Assembly (NCBI RefSeq): GCF_008831035.1
Contig: NZ_WAJR01000002.1
Span: 124,001-188,000 of the forward strand
Direction: 5' to 3'
DNA length: 64,000 nt
DNA from: Ellagibacter isourolithinifaciens
GTDB lineage: Bacteria; Actinomycetota; Coriobacteriia; Coriobacteriales; Eggerthellaceae
In this document: piece after piece, positions 17,970-26,571 of the stretch
Layout: the number at the start of each line of letters is the position of its first letter
Position numbering within the stretch: position 1 is the stretch's first letter
Notes under the pieces: model-generated
Told to the model about the DNA's origin: nothing
Seen by the model: only the letters and a program-made list of their open reading frames with translations
The model's database searches: none
Translations under genes and position numbers: made by a program

Positions 17970-20558
17970 ATGGCGGAACCTCAGAAAAAGAAGAAGCATC
18001 ATAATAAGGATAGGCGCAACGTGTGGCTGCTCGTGGTCATGGCGCTTTTGGTCATCGGCTCGATCGTGATGTTCACACCGCCGCAGGAAAAGATCAACCA
18101 AGGCCTCGACATTCAAGGTGGCCTTTCGGTCGTGCTCACGGCGCACAACAACGACGGGTCGGATGTTTCCACTGAGGACATGGAATCTTCGCGCGCGATT
18201 ATCGAGAACCGCGTGAATGCCCTTGGCGCATCCGAGGCGGTCGTGCAGATTCAGGGCAACGACCAGATCCTCGTGCAGATCCCCGGCCTATCCGACACCG
18301 AGGAAGCGCTCAATACCATCGGCAAGACGGGCAAGCTCGAGTTCGCGCGACTTGACTCTTTCACCGATTCCGATGTGAAGACGAAGATTCAAAACGGCCA
18401 ATACGGCACGCAGGGCACGGTGACTGACGCGTTCGGCAATTCTTTCCCGAGCGAAGAGGTGCAGCACCTTAAGGTCGAAGAGGGCACGTACACGCCGATC
18501 ATCACCGGCTCGAACCTCGAGAAGGTCGATGTGGGCCAGGCTTCCCAGACCTCGACCGACTATGCGGTTAACCTGCGCCTTGACTCCGAGGGCACGAAGG
18601 CCTTCGCCGAGGCAACTGAAGACCTCGCTCCCACCAAGGGCCAGATCGTCATCATCCTCGACGGTGAGGTGCAGTCCGCTCCCGCCGTGCAGTCCGTTAT
18701 CTCCGACGGCAACGTTTCCATCACTGGCGGCTATACGCTCGACGCGGCCAAGCAGATGAAGACCGTGCTCGAGTCCGGCTCGCTGCCTGTGAGCTTCGAG
18801 TATGCGCAAAGCCAGGTCGTCGGCCCGACGCTCGGCCAGGATGCGCTGCAGTCCGGCGTGCTCGTAGCGCTCATCGGCCTTGTGATCGTTATGATTTACC
18901 TGCTCGTGTTCTACGAGGGGCTCGGCATCATCACCGCGGCGGCAATGGCCGTGTTCGCAGCGATTTACCTGGGCATCCTCGCGCTGCTTTCCGCATTCGG
19001 CCTGTTCAGCCTTTCTATGGCGGGCATCGCCGGCGTCGTTTTGACCATCGGCATGGCGGCCGACTCCTCCATCCTGACGCTCGAGCGCTTCCGCGAGGAA
19101 ATTCGCATGGGCCGAAGCGTGCGCGCTGCATCCATCACGGGTGTCCGCCACGGCATCCTGACCTCGATCGACGCCGACCTTGTGACGCTCGTCTCCGCGC
19201 TCACGCTGTTCTTCCTGGCGAGCGCCTCGGTCAAGGGCTTCGGCATGACGCTTGCTTTGGGTATCGTGTGCGACATCGTCATGATGCTTCTGTTCAAGGC
19301 GCCGCTCATCCGTCTTCTCGCCCCGAAGCTCATCGCGAAGCACCCCAAGTTCTGGGGCGTGGAGGACTGCATCGAGGCTGTGCCTTACTTCCAGGGCGTG
19401 AAGCAGGCCGCTTCCCGCAAGGACGTGCGCGGCCGCTTCATCAAGCTCGACATCAACCTTTTGGGGCTTAAGAAGATCTTCCTCACCGTGGCCTGCTGCG
19501 CGATGGTGCTTGTCGCCATTATCGTCGGCGTGCGCGGTATGAACTTCGGCATCGAGTTCGTCGGCGGCACGTCGGTGACCTTCCACGGCACGGGCGACGT
19601 TACGACTGAGCAGGTCCGTGATGCGTTCAGCGATGCGGGCGAGTCCGACGCGGTCATCCAGACCACGACGGCCGACGGCGAGCCGGGCTTCCTCGTCCGC
19701 ACCACCACGACTTCCGCTGAAGATGCGACGGCGACGGCGAACGAGGTGGCGGACACCTTCGGTTGGACAACCGACAGCTTCGAGGTCACCACGATCGGTC
19801 CTGACTGGGGCGCAAGCGTCATCCAGTCGTCGGCAATCGCGTTCTTCATCTCGCTGTTGCTGATCATCGCCTACATCTCGATTCGCTTCCGCGATCCGAA
19901 GATGGGCGTGACCGCGGTTGTGGCGCTGCTGCATGACCTCGTCATCGTCGTGGGCGTTTACGTGCTCGTCGGTCGCGAGATCACCCCGAACACCATCGCC
20001 GCCCTGCTCACCATCTTGGGTTATTCGCTCTACGACACGGTGGTCGTGTTCCACCGCATCAACGAGAACATGAAGGACGAGTCGGTGAAGTGCACCTTCG
20101 CCACCATGGCGAACCACTCGGTGAACGAGGTTCTCGTGCGATCGCTCAACACGTCGATCACCTCGCTCATCCCAGTTGTTGCGATGCTGCTGTTCGGCGG
20201 CGAGACGCTGAAGGACTTCGCGCTCGCCATGACGATCGGTCTGGTGTGCGGCTGCTACTCGTCTTACGCCATCGCGACGCCGCTCTACGTCATCTGGAAG
20301 ACGCACGAGCCGCGCTTCAAGAAGCTGCAGAAGAAGTACGGCAACGACATCCAGCGCTGGTTCCTGAATCGCCTTCCGGGTGCGGCGGTCCCCGCTGTGG
20401 CTGCGGCGGCTGCTGGTGACGCGGCTTCTTCGGTGGACGCTGGCGCTTCCGAGGGTTCGGCGGCTGTGACTTCGGCAGTGTCGCCTCATGACGCGGCGGT
20501 TTCGCCCGACTTCGGCAAGAAGAAGCCTTCGCGCGCCGAGCGCAAGGGGAAGAAGTAA
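17970..20558 (+). CDS. secDF: Protein translocase SecDF (fused SecD and SecF)
   Basis: Membrane motor that uses the proton gradient to pull secreted proteins through SecYEG. The 862-residue fusion starts with one transmembrane helix (WLLVVMALLVIGSIVMF). The SecD signatures follow: INQGLDIQGGLSVVL, the large periplasmic P1 region to about residue 270, and helices TM2-6 with GLVIVMIYLLVFYEGL. SecF follows from about residue 500: MNFGIEFVGGTSVTF, LLHDLVIVVGVYVL and LGYSLYDTVVVFHRINEN, which carry family-conserved Asp/Arg residues of the proton path. The last 60 residues are an Ala/Ser-rich cytoplasmic tail ending in Lys/Arg. AAGGA precedes ATG 17970. Confidence 0.96.
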   Translation: MAEPQKKKKHHNKDRRNVWLLVVMALLVIGSIVMFTPPQEKINQGLDIQGGLSVVLTAHNNDGSDVSTEDMESSRAIIENRVNALGASEAVVQIQGNDQILVQIPGLSDTEEALNTIGKTGKLEFARLDSFTDSDVKTKIQNGQYGTQGTVTDAFGNSFPSEEVQHLKVEEGTYTPIITGSNLEKVDVGQASQTSTDYAVNLRLDSEGTKAFAEATEDLAPTKGQIVIILDGEVQSAPAVQSVISDGNVSITGGYTLDAAKQMKTVLESGSLPVSFEYAQSQVVGPTLGQDALQSGVLVALIGLVIVMIYLLVFYEGLGIITAAAMAVFAAIYLGILALLSAFGLFSLSMAGIAGVVLTIGMAADSSILTLERFREEIRMGRSVRAASITGVRHGILTSIDADLVTLVSALTLFFLASASVKGFGMTLALGIVCDIVMMLLFKAPLIRLLAPKLIAKHPKFWGVEDCIEAVPYFQGVKQAASRKDVRGRFIKLDINLLGLKKIFLTVACCAMVLVAIIVGVRGMNFGIEFVGGTSVTFHGTGDVTTEQVRDAFSDAGESDAVIQTTTADGEPGFLVRTTTTSAEDATATANEVADTFGWTTDSFEVTTIGPDWGASVIQSSAIAFFISLLLIIAYISIRFRDPKMGVTAVVALLHDLVIVVGVYVLVGREITPNTIAALLTILGYSLYDTVVVFHRINENMKDESVKCTFATMANHSVNEVLVRSLNTSITSLIPVVAMLLFGGETLKDFALAMTIGLVCGCYSSYAIATPLYVIWKTHEPRFKKLQKKYGNDIQRWFLNRLPGAAVPAVAAAAAGDAASSVDAGASEGSAAVTSAVSPHDAAVSPDFGKKKPSRAERKGKK

Positions 20559-20707
20559 GGCGGAGCGGCTTTTGCCGGTTTGCGCGAATGCGATTGATTT
20601 GCGAGCCCTTGCACGATAAGGCGGGGGCTCGCTCTATACTTACGGGTAAGACTTACAGCTACGAGAATGCGGCACCCAATCGGTGCGCGAAAAGAGAGGA
20701 GCGCCCC

Positions 20708-21028
20708 GTGCGCGAAGGTTCGAACCCTAATTTTTGCCCGCCCGTCGAGGAGGGCCTGACCATCAACTTCGAGGACTCCAAAGGCGATGCGACCGTTCTG
20801 GAATTCCTCGGCCTGCTTCTGCATGGCGGCCACCGCTATGGCGTGTTTTTCCCGGTGAGCGAGGAGGAGCCGGCGCTCTCTTCGGGCGAGGTGATCATCC
20901 TTGAGGCGGTGGAGTTCGACGAAGACGACCAACCGTCTGCCTTCGAGCTTGTGGAGGACGAAGGCGTGGCGATGGAGGTGTATGCCGCGTTTCAGGAAGC
21001 GACGAAGGGCCTCTACGACTTCGAGTAG
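20708..21028 (+). CDS. DUF1292-like small acidic protein
   Basis: A 106-residue acidic protein resembling the DUF1292/YrzB family: a two-stranded core (TINFEDSKGDATVLEFLGLLL), then RYGVFFPVSE and SSGEVIILEAVEFDEDDQPS, and a C-terminal helix. The family has no established biochemical role. The start GTG 20708 is supported by GAGAGGAG just upstream, while the longer in-frame reading from 20588 has no site and odd composition. A TATACT box at about 20634 may be the promoter. A terminator at 21064 closes the unit. Confidence 0.75.
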   Translation: MREGSNPNFCPPVEEGLTINFEDSKGDATVLEFLGLLLHGGHRYGVFFPVSEEEPALSSGEVIILEAVEFDEDDQPSAFELVEDEGVAMEVYAAFQEATKGLYDFE

Positions 21029-21063
21029 GAGCTGCTCCTGCCGCGTCAACCAAGGGAATGGAT

Positions 21064-21096
21064 GAAGCGCTGCGCCGGCGATGGTGCGGCGCTTCG
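21064..21096 (+). terminator. Terminator after the DUF1292-like gene
   Basis: A long stem begins at GAAGCGCTGCGCC and pairs, with two G-U pairs, with the complementary strand ending GCGCTTC, followed by GTTGTTG. Confidence 0.6.
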
Positions 21097-21226
21097 TTGT
21101 TGAGCGGGCCTCTTTTGTCGGGCGGGTTTACTCGCCGCCCTCCGTTGCCGAGTGCTGATGGGGTGCGACTTTCAATGGCTGCTCGGGCGTGAGGCTGCGA
21201 GTGCGTGGCTGGCTTTGCGAGGCGCT

Positions 21227-22792
21227 CTATTTCGCGAACGCTTCCTCCAGTATGCGCTCGAAGGGCTCTTTCGATGCGGCAGCCTTCGCGAGCAGGGCGT
21301 CTTTCTTGTCGCGCGTGAGGCGCTTGAAGCGATATTCTGCGCTCATCGCGTCGTGCTTGGTGGAGAATTCCGCGCTTGCGAGCAGGGTGAGCGGCCCGCG
21401 CCCGCGCGTGTACTTCGCACCCGTGCCTGCGCGATGCCGGGCGAGGCGTGCCTCGATGTCGGGGGTGTAGCCGGTGTAGAGCGTGCCGTCGCCGCATTCG
21501 AGGACGTAGAGGTAGTAGCGCTTGGGCTCGCTTGTCGGCGTGCTTGCGGTGGGCGAGGGCGGAGCGGCGTCGGCGGGGGCGACGTTTGCGCTCGTGCCGT
21601 CGGGCTCGGGCTTGGGCTTGGGGCCGACGCTCGTGCTCTCGGGCTTAAGCGCGCCACCTCCGGGCAGTGTAATCTCTTTTCCCAGCTCGCTTGCGAGTTC
21701 GGGGAGAAGTTTTGCCAGTGTGGCGTCGATCGTCTTCTTCTTCAGCTCGCATTCCCATACCACGTGAACGCGCCAGCCGTCGGCTTCGAGCGCGGCGACG
21801 TTCTCGCGGTCGCGCTCGACGTTTCGCTCGAACTTCGCGGTCCAGTACTCCACGTTCTTCTTAGGGGTCGAAAGTTTGCAGTGCGGGCATCGGTGCCAGA
21901 AGCATCCGTTCACGAACACGCAGACTTTCTTGCCTGGCCAGGCGATATCGGGGTGCCCTGCGACCTTCCACTGCAGGCGGTATCCGCCAAGTCCCGCCGC
22001 GCGCAGCCGCTCGCGCATCAAAAGCTCGGGCTTGGTGTTGGCGCGCTTGTTTCCCTGCATCGACTTGTGCACCGCGAAGTTCGAGGCGGCAGGTGCGTCG
22101 ATTCGTATGGTGCCATAGGAAACGGAGCCGCCTTTGCGGGTGCGGACGGTTGCGATTCCCTTTGCGTGGTTGCGGTGCGGCTCCTCGGTGGCGCCTTCGT
22201 CCGCCGCCGTTTCCCGCTGCCGGTCTACTTCCGCCAGCTCGTCGGCAATCGCGCGGAGTTCGTTGCCCCAGCGCTCGATGAGGCGCTCGGTTTTCCAGGC
22301 GGCGTTCGCAGGGCTTGTCGAGGGAAGCACGTGCGCGACAAGCCCGACTTTCCACTGCAGGTAGCGCTTATAGAGGCGGCCCGCCGTGGCGCCGTTGCAG
22401 ATGACGGCCTCGATATGCGCGCACTCGATGATGCGCTCGATGTGCGCGGGCACGACGTTTTTGATGCTCGCGTCCGAGGACCCCTTGATGTCGCATTCCT
22501 CGATGGCATCCCACAGCGCGATGCCGCCCTCGAGGAGAAGCGCCTTCTTCGCGGCAATCGACTCCTCAAGCGATGCTGTGCTGCCGTTCGGGGGCAGGGG
22601 CTCGCCTTCGTTGGGCGGCACCGGCTTGCCGAGGGAGTGCGCGATGACGCGCCAGAAGCGGTTTTGCGGGTTGCCGTAGTAGAAGGCGTTCGCGCGCGAG
22701 AGCACCGAGGGAAACGACCCTAGCACGAGGACGCGGGAGTGCTCGTCGAATACCGGATCGAACCCGTGCGAGATATGCTGATAGCTTGCCAT
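21227..22792 (-). CDS. Triple fusion: hypoxanthine-DNA glycosylase, Vsr mismatch endonuclease and GIY-YIG nuclease
   Basis: A single 521-residue protein with three DNA-repair domains. Residues 7-180 match the uracil-DNA glycosylase superfamily, family 6 (DNA-deoxyinosine glycosylase): VLVLGSFPS, then FYYGNPQNRFWRV and the C-terminal LPSTSPANAAW. Residues 243-352 are a very-short-patch repair endonuclease. NTKPELLMRERL leads in, Asp282 in GHPDIAW is the metal-binding catalytic residue, and NGCFWHRC plus VVWECEL give the zinc ligands. Residues 426-500 are a GIY-YIG domain of the UPF0213/YhbQ type: YYLYVLECGDGTLYTGYT, an Arg in EARLARH and the metal Glu in SAEYRFKRL. The linkers (185-242 and 353-424) are low complexity, the second Pro/Ser/Ala-rich. 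Known families recognise deaminated adenine (hypoxanthine) and T:G mismatches from deaminated 5-methylcytosine. That the fusion is a combined deamination-repair enzyme is my inference. No dcm-type methyltransferase is nearby. It is apparently monocistronic and possibly leaderless. Confidence 0.9.
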   Translation of the reverse strand: MASYQHISHGFDPVFDEHSRVLVLGSFPSVLSRANAFYYGNPQNRFWRVIAHSLGKPVPPNEGEPLPPNGSTASLEESIAAKKALLLEGGIALWDAIEECDIKGSSDASIKNVVPAHIERIIECAHIEAVICNGATAGRLYKRYLQWKVGLVAHVLPSTSPANAAWKTERLIERWGNELRAIADELAEVDRQRETAADEGATEEPHRNHAKGIATVRTRKGGSVSYGTIRIDAPAASNFAVHKSMQGNKRANTKPELLMRERLRAAGLGGYRLQWKVAGHPDIAWPGKKVCVFVNGCFWHRCPHCKLSTPKKNVEYWTAKFERNVERDRENVAALEADGWRVHVVWECELKKKTIDATLAKLLPELASELGKEITLPGGGALKPESTSVGPKPKPEPDGTSANVAPADAAPPSPTASTPTSEPKRYYLYVLECGDGTLYTGYTPDIEARLARHRAGTGAKYTRGRGPLTLLASAEFSTKHDAMSAEYRFKRLTRDKKDALLAKAAASKEPFERILEEAFAK

Positions 22793-22799
22793 GCGTGAA

Positions 22800-22832
22800 A
22801 GTATAGCGCAGCCGCAGCGTTGCGCTTGTCAA
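22800..22832 (-). promoter_or_regulatory. Promoter of the triple-fusion repair gene, leaderless arrangement
   Basis: On the minus strand a perfect TTGACA (22827-22832) and TATACT (22800-22805) are separated by 21 bases. The -10 box ends 7 bases before ATG 22792, leaving no room for a ribosome-binding site. The mRNA would start at or near the initiator codon. The spacer is longer than the usual 17. Confidence 0.5.
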
Positions 22833-22985
22833 GCCCCTTGCGCGAGCCTTTGGCGCACAAAAAATTTTCTCCTGGGGTTTTGCGGTGGTGGAAAACTGCG
22901 TTTTCGAGGCGCCCAAACAATGCGCGCCTTTCGTGACGAGGTGGGGTTATGCCGATTTCGGGGCAAGTGGAAAACTATCGGGAAA

Positions 22986-23032
22986 ACACCATCTATGGAT
23001 TTTTCAATATAAGAAAACACAACATCTTGTGT
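22986..23032 (+). promoter_or_regulatory. Pair of NrdR boxes upstream of nrdD
   Basis: The box at 23017-23032 (ACACAACATCTTGTGT) agrees with the NrdR consensus at nearly all positions. A second, weaker box at 22986-23001 (ACACCATCTATGGATT) starts 31 bases earlier. NrdR sites typically come as pairs about 31-32 bp apart, so spacing and position both support ATP/dATP-responsive repression of nrdD. Confidence 0.75.
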
Positions 23033-23207
23033 TTGAATGTCGTATCATAAGCACATAAGATAGGTGGATGCGCAGGCGTCCGCACGCAGTAAACCCCTTA
23101 AAGATCGTGAGTAGCGTCTCTGACGTCGGGAAATACCTTCCCGCGCGGTCGCGTCCCCATTGCGGGCGAGCAAGACGGTTTCAGATAAGCAACGAAGAGG
23201 AAGTGCC

Positions 23208-25430
23208 ATGAAGATTATCAAGCGCAGCGGCTCGGAAGTGCCCTTCGACATCGACAAGATTGTGAACGCCATCAAGGCCGCCAACAACGAGGTTCCGCAA
23301 AACGAGCGCTTGACCGACGAGCAGGTTGCGCTCGCCGCCCATAGCGTCGAGTGGCTGTGCGGTCGCTCGGGTCACACTGTGTCGGTCGAGGAAATCCAGG
23401 ACATGGTGGAAGACCAGATTATGGCGCAGGGCCGCTACACCGTGGCGCGCAAGTACATCATCTACCGCTACGTGCAATCCTTGAAGCGCCATTCCAACAC
23501 GACCGACGACAAGATCCTCTCGCTCATCGAGTGCAACAACGAGGAGGCGAAGCAGGAGAACTCCAACAAGAACCCCACGGTGAACTCCGTGCAGCGCGAC
23601 TATATGGCGGGCGAGGTGTCCAAGGACATCACGATGCGCTTGCTGCTTCCGCCCGAGGTGGTGCGCGCGCACAACGAAGGCATCATCCACTTCCACGATT
23701 CTGACTACTTCGCGCAGCATATGCACAACTGCGACCTGGTGAATCTGGAAGATATGCTGCAGAACGGCACCGTCATCTCGGGCACCATGATCGAGCGCCC
23801 GCACAGCTTCTCCACCGCCTGCAACATTGCGACGCAGATTATTGCGCAGGTGGCCAGCTGCCAGTACGGCGGGCAGTCCATCTCGCTCACGCATCTAGCG
23901 CCCTTCGTCGACGTTTCCCGCCAGAAGATTCGCCGCCAGGTGCTCCAGGAGATCAACCAGCTCGGGCTCGAGGCCAACGCTGACCGCGTCGCCGAAGTGG
24001 TGGAAGGTCGCCTGCGCGACGAGATCCGCCGCGGTGTGCAGACCATCCAGTACCAGGTCGTCACGCTGATGACCACCAACGGTCAGGCCCCGTTCGTCAC
24101 CGTGTTCATGTACCTGAACGAGGCTCGCTCCGAGGCCGAGAAGCACGACCTCGCCATGATCGTCGAGGAAACGTTGCGCCAGCGCTACGAGGGCGTGAAA
24201 AACGAGGCTGGAGTGTGGATCACGCCGGCGTTTCCCAAGCTCATCTACGTGCTCGAGGAAGACAACGTGCGCGAGGACTCGCCGTATTTCTATCTCACGC
24301 AGATGGCGGCGAAGTGCACGGCGAAGCGCATGGTGCCCGACTATATCTCCGAGAAGAAGATGCGCGAGATGAAGCTGTCCAAGGGCGAGACGGAGGGCAA
24401 CGGCGATTGCTACACGTGCATGGGGTGCCGCAGCTTCCTCACGCCCGACCGTTCCGGCAACGGCTACGACAACGTGGCGAACGCGGGCAACTACGAACCG
24501 GGCAAGCCGAAATACTATGGGCGCTTCAACCAGGGCGTTGTCACCATCAGCTTGCCTGATGTGGCGCTTTCTTCCCATGGTGACAAGGCGAAGTTCTGGG
24601 AGATTTTCGACGAGCGTCTCGAGCTGTGCCGTAAGGCTCTCATGTGCCGCCATAATCGCCTGAAGGGCACGCTTTCCGATGCCGCGCCGATTCTGTGGCA
24701 GTACGGTGCGCTTGCGCGCCTTGAGAAGGGCGAGCCGATCGACAAACTGCTCTACGGCGGATATTCCACCATTTCGCTTGGCTACGCGGGGCTCTACGAG
24801 TGCGTGAAGTACATGACCGGCCACAGCCATACCGAGGCGGAGGGCACGCCGTTCGCCATGGAGGTCATGCAGCATATGAACGACAAGTGCGCCGAGTGGA
24901 AGGCTGAGACCAATATCGACTTCTCGCTCTACGGCACGCCGCTCGAGTCGACCACGTACAAGTTCGCGAAGGCGCTGCAGCGTCGCTTTGGCGTGATCCC
25001 CGGCATCACCGATAAGGGCTACATCACGAACAGCTACCATGTGCATGTGACCGAGCAGATCGACGCCTTTGACAAGCTGAAGTTCGAAAGCGCGTTCCAG
25101 CGTCTGTCTCCGGGTGGGGCTATCAGCTACGTGGAAGTCCCCAATATGCAGGACAACCTGAAGGCCGTCATCCGCGTCATGCAGTATATCTACGACAACA
25201 TCATGTACGCGGAGCTCAACACGAAGAGCGATTATTGCCAGGTGTGCGGCTTCGACGGTGAGATTCAGATTGTGGAAGACGACGGCAAGCTCGTGTGGGA
25301 GTGCCCTCACTGCGGCAATCGCGATCAGGAAAAGCTCAACGTTGCACGCCGTACCTGCGGTTACATCGGCACGCAGTTCTGGAACCAGGGCCGTACGCAG
25401 GAAATCAAGGATCGCGTGCTGCACCTGTAG
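23208..25430 (+). CDS. nrdD: Anaerobic (class III) ribonucleoside-triphosphate reductase
   Basis: Glycyl-radical enzyme making deoxyribonucleotides without oxygen. The 740-residue protein begins with an ATP-cone (KIIKRSGSEVPFDIDKIVNAI, residues 2-95) that senses ATP/dATP. The catalytic barrel includes HFHDSDYFAQHMHNCDLVN and YTCMGCRSFL. The C-terminus has the Cys4 zinc site (CQVCGF...CPHCGN) and the glycyl-radical loop RTCGYIGTQFWNQGR. ATG 23208 follows GAGGAAG. The activating radical-SAM enzyme NrdG is not adjacent as it usually is; a terminator follows directly, so it must be encoded elsewhere. The roughly 170-base leader between the NrdR boxes and the start holds no feature I recognise. 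Confidence 0.96.
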   Translation: MKIIKRSGSEVPFDIDKIVNAIKAANNEVPQNERLTDEQVALAAHSVEWLCGRSGHTVSVEEIQDMVEDQIMAQGRYTVARKYIIYRYVQSLKRHSNTTDDKILSLIECNNEEAKQENSNKNPTVNSVQRDYMAGEVSKDITMRLLLPPEVVRAHNEGIIHFHDSDYFAQHMHNCDLVNLEDMLQNGTVISGTMIERPHSFSTACNIATQIIAQVASCQYGGQSISLTHLAPFVDVSRQKIRRQVLQEINQLGLEANADRVAEVVEGRLRDEIRRGVQTIQYQVVTLMTTNGQAPFVTVFMYLNEARSEAEKHDLAMIVEETLRQRYEGVKNEAGVWITPAFPKLIYVLEEDNVREDSPYFYLTQMAAKCTAKRMVPDYISEKKMREMKLSKGETEGNGDCYTCMGCRSFLTPDRSGNGYDNVANAGNYEPGKPKYYGRFNQGVVTISLPDVALSSHGDKAKFWEIFDERLELCRKALMCRHNRLKGTLSDAAPILWQYGALARLEKGEPIDKLLYGGYSTISLGYAGLYECVKYMTGHSHTEAEGTPFAMEVMQHMNDKCAEWKAETNIDFSLYGTPLESTTYKFAKALQRRFGVIPGITDKGYITNSYHVHVTEQIDAFDKLKFESAFQRLSPGGAISYVEVPNMQDNLKAVIRVMQYIYDNIMYAELNTKSDYCQVCGFDGEIQIVEDDGKLVWECPHCGNRDQEKLNVARRTCGYIGTQFWNQGRTQEIKDRVLHL

Positions 25431-25454
25431 CGGAAGTATGCTCCTAAGTATTCG

Positions 25455-25478
25455 GAAGGCCGCCCAAGGGCGGCCTTC
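25455..25478 (+). terminator. Terminator after nrdD
   Basis: GAAGGCCGCCC (25455-25465) and GGGCGGCCTTC (25468-25478) form an 11-bp stem with a 2-base gap, followed by TTTCGTTT. Confidence 0.85.
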
Positions 25479-25611
25479 TTTCGTTTCGCGATGGGGTAGG
25501 CTGGACGGCAGCGAAGTGCTCGGGCGTATTCCAGCGCTTGGCCGAACATGTGCGCCGTTCGCTCGCGGTTCGCCGGTTGCGTTGGGCGGCGCAGCACTCT
25601 GCAAAGATGCG

Positions 25612-26571
25612 CTATTGCTGCGTCGGGGGCGTGGCGCCTGCTGCTTTCTCGACGAAGCCCTCGGCATAAGAGCTCGGCACGACAAGCGAGCCGCCCGATT
25701 CGCGCAGGCTTTGGTTTACCAGGTGCATCTGGCGCAGCTTGAAGGCGATTTCGTCGTCTCGGTAGATTTCGGTGGCATCATGGAGCATGGCGGCCACATC
25801 CTTCTCGACCTCCGCGAGCACGATGCGCGCGTCCTTTTCACGTTCTGCTTTCGCTGCTGCCGCCATGGCGTTTTGGAGCTCTTTCGGGATCACGATGTCG
25901 CGGATTTCCACCGAGATGATGGATATGCCCCAAGGGCTTGTTTTCTCTTCGATCTTGTCGCGGAGTTCCTGGTCCAACTTGTCGCGATGGACGGTTACGT
26001 CGGACAAGCTGTTTCTGCCGATCGCGTCGCGAAGTGCTGTCTGCGATGCCATCGATACGGCGTCGTAGTAGTTCTCCACTTCCATGCAGGCTTTTTCAGC
26101 GTCCCAAATCATCCAGAATATGGCAGCATCCACATTGACGGGCACAAGGTCTGAAGTCAAAATCTCCTCGGCGCTAAAGCCTGTCAACATCGTGCGCAGG
26201 TCTGCTTTGAGTGCGACGTGCTCGATGAAAGGGATAGTGAAATAGGGGCCGGGTCCTGCCATGCGGTTAAATGCGCCTAGGCGCAAGATGACGTCGCGTT
26301 CCCATTGCGAGGCGATATGCACCGTGAAAATGGCTATCGTTGCCAAAGCGAATCCGATGCACAGAACCCAGATATTCATTGCGCCGGCAATTAAGTATCC
26401 GATAACGGCGACAAGTGCGAACACGATGATGAACACAAACGCCGAAAACACATTCGCAGCGTTGTCGTTCACGTGCCTGGTGCTCGGAGAATTCAAGAAC
26501 TCGATTTCGGCGGAACGGGCGTTTACAGCTTGTGCGGCAGCGTTTTTCGTCTTGTTGTTAAGAAATCCCAT
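25612..26571 (-). CDS. SPFH/band-7 (slipin-like) membrane protein
   Basis: A 319-residue protein. Two adjacent transmembrane helices (about residues 44-90, VFIIVFALVAVIGYLIAGAM and the next segment) are followed by the SPFH domain: QWERDVILRLGAFNRMAGPG and the slipin signature VNVDAAIFWMIWDAEKA. A long charged helix (AMAAAAKAEREKDARIVLAE) then mediates oligomerisation. Slipins and prohibitins scaffold membrane microdomains. ATG 26571 is preceded by GAGGAG. The gene overlaps the end of the GntR regulator by 14 bases, so the regulator probably controls the unit. Ser/Pro/Thr at the extreme C-terminus looks disordered. Confidence 0.9.
   Translation of the reverse strand: MGFLNNKTKNAAAQAVNARSAEIEFLNSPSTRHVNDNAANVFSAFVFIIVFALVAVIGYLIAGAMNIWVLCIGFALATIAIFTVHIASQWERDVILRLGAFNRMAGPGPYFTIPFIEHVALKADLRTMLTGFSAEEILTSDLVPVNVDAAIFWMIWDAEKACMEVENYYDAVSMASQTALRDAIGRNSLSDVTVHRDKLDQELRDKIEEKTSPWGISIISVEIRDIVIPKELQNAMAAAAKAEREKDARIVLAEVEKDVAAMLHDATEIYRDDEIAFKLRQMHLVNQSLRESGGSLVVPSSYAEGFVEKAAGATPPTQQ

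Noticed and set aside
18288-20489. A 733-codon minus-strand frame opposite secDF
   Set aside because: Composition-driven shadow (Arg/His/Asp-rich). SecDF motifs are complete on the plus strand.
21152-22723. A 523-codon plus-strand frame opposite the triple-fusion repair gene
   Set aside because: The three repair domains lie on the minus strand; the plus-strand translation has no motif.
21227-22792. Restriction-modification or Dcm-Vsr island around the triple fusion
   Set aside because: No cytosine methyltransferase or restriction subunit lies on either side; neighbours are a DUF1292 protein and nrdD.
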